NCBI GenBank assembly: GCA_026982025.1
Contig: JALSHX010000008.1
Span: 1-6,827, forward strand
From: Aquificaceae bacterium
Lineage (GTDB): Bacteria; Aquificota; Aquificia; Aquificales; Aquificaceae
DNA length: 6,827 bases
Reading direction: 5' to 3'
Part shown: positions 5,036 through 6,827 of the stretch, one piece after another
Layout: the number at the start of each line of letters is the position of its first letter
Position numbering within the stretch: position 1 is the stretch's first letter
Program-made: the position numbers and the translations under genes
The notes under the pieces: model-generated
Databases searched by the model: none
What the model was told of the DNA's origin: nothing
Seen by the model: the letters and a program-made list of their open reading frames with translations, nothing else

Positions 5036-6827
5036 TTAAAAGACTCCGAGTATATTATTTGCACACCTCAGGTTCGTGGGAGGTGGGAAAACATTGGGAT
5101 CGTAATCGGAAGAAACCTTATTCTTGGCGAACCCCTGACTGTTAACATCATCGGTATAGACGAAGTCAAAAAGACTGGCCCTATCATCATCACAAATTGA
5201 GTTTGACAATTTATCAATCTCAAGACCTGCTATACGGGTTAAATCCCAGTTGGTACTAAAACCACTCATATTGTTTGTAACGGTCATATCAAAGTACTTA
5301 ACCTCGTCACTGGAAATATCAACCCTTGCCAACATGCCTGCGTAGTTTCCTATCTGAGGAGGAAGCTGGAAGGAAATATTTCCGTTGATAATATCAGGGG
5401 CTTTAACATTCGTGAGAGCTGTGCAGTTTTGCTGACCCCATGTGCACTTGTAGATATTTATATCCCCGGTTGTGATCCCGTCCGCGTAAACATAAACATC
5501 GCCGTCAGGTTTGGTGAAGCGTATGTTGTTTGTCAGGTTGGCATTTACATCTGTATTGTCCGGATTTACCAACTTCCATGTTGAGGTGTCTGAACTTCCG
5601 AAGAAGGCGATTTCATTACTACCCTGTGAGCGGTGAAAACAGGTTCCGTAACCTGATAATTCATTAAGGTACTGGGCACCGAGAGTATTGCACATATTCA
5701 TTACATCCTGAGGTGTTCCTGCAGGAACATTAGTTGCTGATGTTTGCCCTGCTTGAAGGATTTTAAAAGTGCCTCCATCATTCACAAGCACAGCGTCCAG
5801 AAGTCTGTGCATCAGGTCATTTGCTCCGTGACCAAAAGCTGTTGTTAGCGCCCCAAATGTTGCCGTAGCCGTGCTACTGCTCTTGGCAGATGAATAGATA
5901 TTATTACCTATTCTCATATAAAGGTTTCCGTCCGCATCAAGCTCAACCTCGTCAAATTGTGCTGATCCACCGCTTAATGTATCACTATTAAATGCACCGT
6001 AATGGGTTAGCGTATTCCCATCATAACTGTAATAATGAACATTAGCGTTATTTAATCCGGTTCTCCCGAGTGCAAAGTAAACCTTTCCGTCTTTATAGAC
6101 GGCGGTTCTCGTGTTAAAGGGCTGATTTGAACCGAAGGTTATTTTGGACTGTAAAACCTCCTTGCTGTAAGCTCCCGTTTGGAGGTCAACAATGAGAAAG
6201 GCTACAACGCCGTTATCCGTATTGTCAACTTCAGGTATGATCGCATACCTGTTTTGATTGTCCGCAAAAAGTAGAGGTGAAAATTCATTAGTCGTTGCAT
6301 CCTCAACGGAAACCTTCTTAAGCTGTCCTGTGGGGTTTTCTCTTATATTCTGTGCCTGAAGAGAAGATGGATAAGCAACAAAGTAAATGTGCTTAGTATT
6401 TGTTCCCCTGTAAGCAAAGATAACATTCCACTGCTGGCTACTCCTAACCGTATTAACTATGTCAGACAGAGCCACATAACTTCCGTCGCAAAAGACCAAT
6501 CCGAAAAATTCAGTACCGACCAAGAAATAAGCCCCTACGGGTTCAAAGTTTTTGTTAATCAGGGAAACTCCACCGCCGGCTGTCGGCAGTCTCATTAACA
6601 GGCGTATTTCCTTAGTGCCTAAATCAACAAAGTATACATTTTGATTGCTACCCGAGTCAATTGCAATGACCGAATTCTTACACACCCGAACGGGAGTTAA
6701 TTGTTCACTTCCTGCATCGTTTCTTGAAAAGGGAACAAGATTCCCGTTCTGGTCAAGGATCATGTAAAAGTATGTGGGTGGTGAAGTCCAAAAATTATCT
6801 CCTTCAAAGAGAACCCTCTGAAATTCA
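5036..6827 (-). CDS. Large protein of unknown function, propeller-like, probably secreted (5' end beyond right edge)
   Basis: I do not recognise this protein. The frame is open through the right edge: 21 codons without a stop (reading EFQRVLFEG...TYFY) lie before the internal Met at 6763, so 596 residues of the C-terminal part are visible and the true start and any signal peptide are outside. It is rich in Asn, Ser, Thr, Gly and aromatic residues, unlike the Lys/Glu-rich neighbours. Short strand pairs recur, for example NQNVYFVDLGTKEIRLL, AVYKDGKVYFALG, ELDADGNLYMRIGNNIY and KPDGDVYVYADG, which resemble blades of a beta-propeller. Numbered from that Met there are eight cysteines (28, 92, 358, 375, 440, 447, 524, 567), fitting disulfides in an exported protein. 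No membrane segment is visible. It ends in LGVF and is followed by a hairpin, so it is not clearly part of the pst unit. Extracytoplasmic location is inference. Confidence 0.85.
   Translation of the reverse strand, partial: EFQRVLFEGDNFWTSPPTYFYMILDQNGNLVPFSRNDAGSEQLTPVRVCKNSVIAIDSGSNQNVYFVDLGTKEIRLLMRLPTAGGGVSLINKNFEPVGAYFLVGTEFFGLVFCDGSYVALSDIVNTVRSSQQWNVIFAYRGTNTKHIYFVAYPSSLQAQNIRENPTGQLKKVSVEDATTNEFSPLLFADNQNRYAIIPEVDNTDNGVVAFLIVDLQTGAYSKEVLQSKITFGSNQPFNTRTAVYKDGKVYFALGRTGLNNANVHYYSYDGNTLTHYGAFNSDTLSGGSAQFDEVELDADGNLYMRIGNNIYSSAKSSSTATATFGALTTAFGHGANDLMHRLLDAVLVNDGGTFKILQAGQTSATNVPAGTPQDVMNMCNTLGAQYLNELSGYGTCFHRSQGSNEIAFFGSSDTSTWKLVNPDNTDVNANLTNNIRFTKPDGDVYVYADGITTGDINIYKCTWGQQNCTALTNVKAPDIINGNISFQLPPQIGNYAGMLARVDISSDEVKYFDMTVTNNMSGFSTNWDLTRIAGLEIDKLSNSICDDDRASLFDFVYTDDVNSQGFAKNKVSSDYDPNVFPPPTNLRCANNILGVF

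Noticed and set aside
5630..5645. GTCFH in the large unknown protein as a possible heme-binding site
   Set aside because: c-type heme attachment needs CxxCH; here a single cysteine is followed by FH, so there is no motif.
6763..6763. Met at 6763 as the true start of the large gene
   Set aside because: The frame stays open for 21 more codons to the window edge, no ribosome binding site precedes this ATG, and no signal peptide follows it.

Overview
The window looks like a bacterial chromosome fragment. Every gene I can support lies on the minus strand, so the natural reading order is from the right edge to the left. The proteins are rich in Lys/Glu/Arg, arginine is often AGG or AGA, isoleucine ATA is used, and strong GGAGGTG-type ribosome binding sites occur. 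These traits suggest a thermophilic, possibly Aquificota-like chemolithotroph. That placement is an inference from codon and protein style; the window contains no rRNA or marker gene that would fix it.

Layout, right to left. (1) 6827-5036: the C-terminal 596 residues of a large protein that enters from beyond the right edge. It is rich in Asn, Ser and Thr, has eight cysteines and beta-propeller-like strand repeats, and I do not recognise its function. A GC-rich hairpin follows its stop codon. (2) 4984-4979: a perfect TATAAT box immediately before the GTG start of pstC. (3) 4970-1518: a tight four-gene unit, pstC-pstA-pstB followed by a class II fructose-bisphosphate-aldolase homologue. pstC and pstA overlap by 22 bases, pstA and pstB are 32 bases apart, and pstB and the aldolase homologue share one base in a TGATG stop/start. 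(4) 1517-1428: an AT-rich gap with a probable terminator hairpin at its right-hand border and a good sigma70-type promoter overlapped by short repeats. (5) 1427-1: the first 475 codons of a copA-type multicopper oxidase with a Tat signal, cut by the left edge.

How the genes work together. PstC and PstA form the membrane channel and PstB the ATPase of the high-affinity phosphate importer. The periplasmic phosphate-binding protein PstS and the regulator PhoU are not in the window. The place after pstB where phoU often sits is taken by the aldolase homologue. That protein keeps the overall aldolase sequence pattern but has lost every recognisable zinc ligand and catalytic residue, so it is probably a pseudoenzyme with a new role, perhaps tied to phosphate status. 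It is the most interesting object in the window. CopA is a separate transcription unit for periplasmic copper oxidation or tolerance and has an unusual His/Met-rich segment followed by a CxxC pair.
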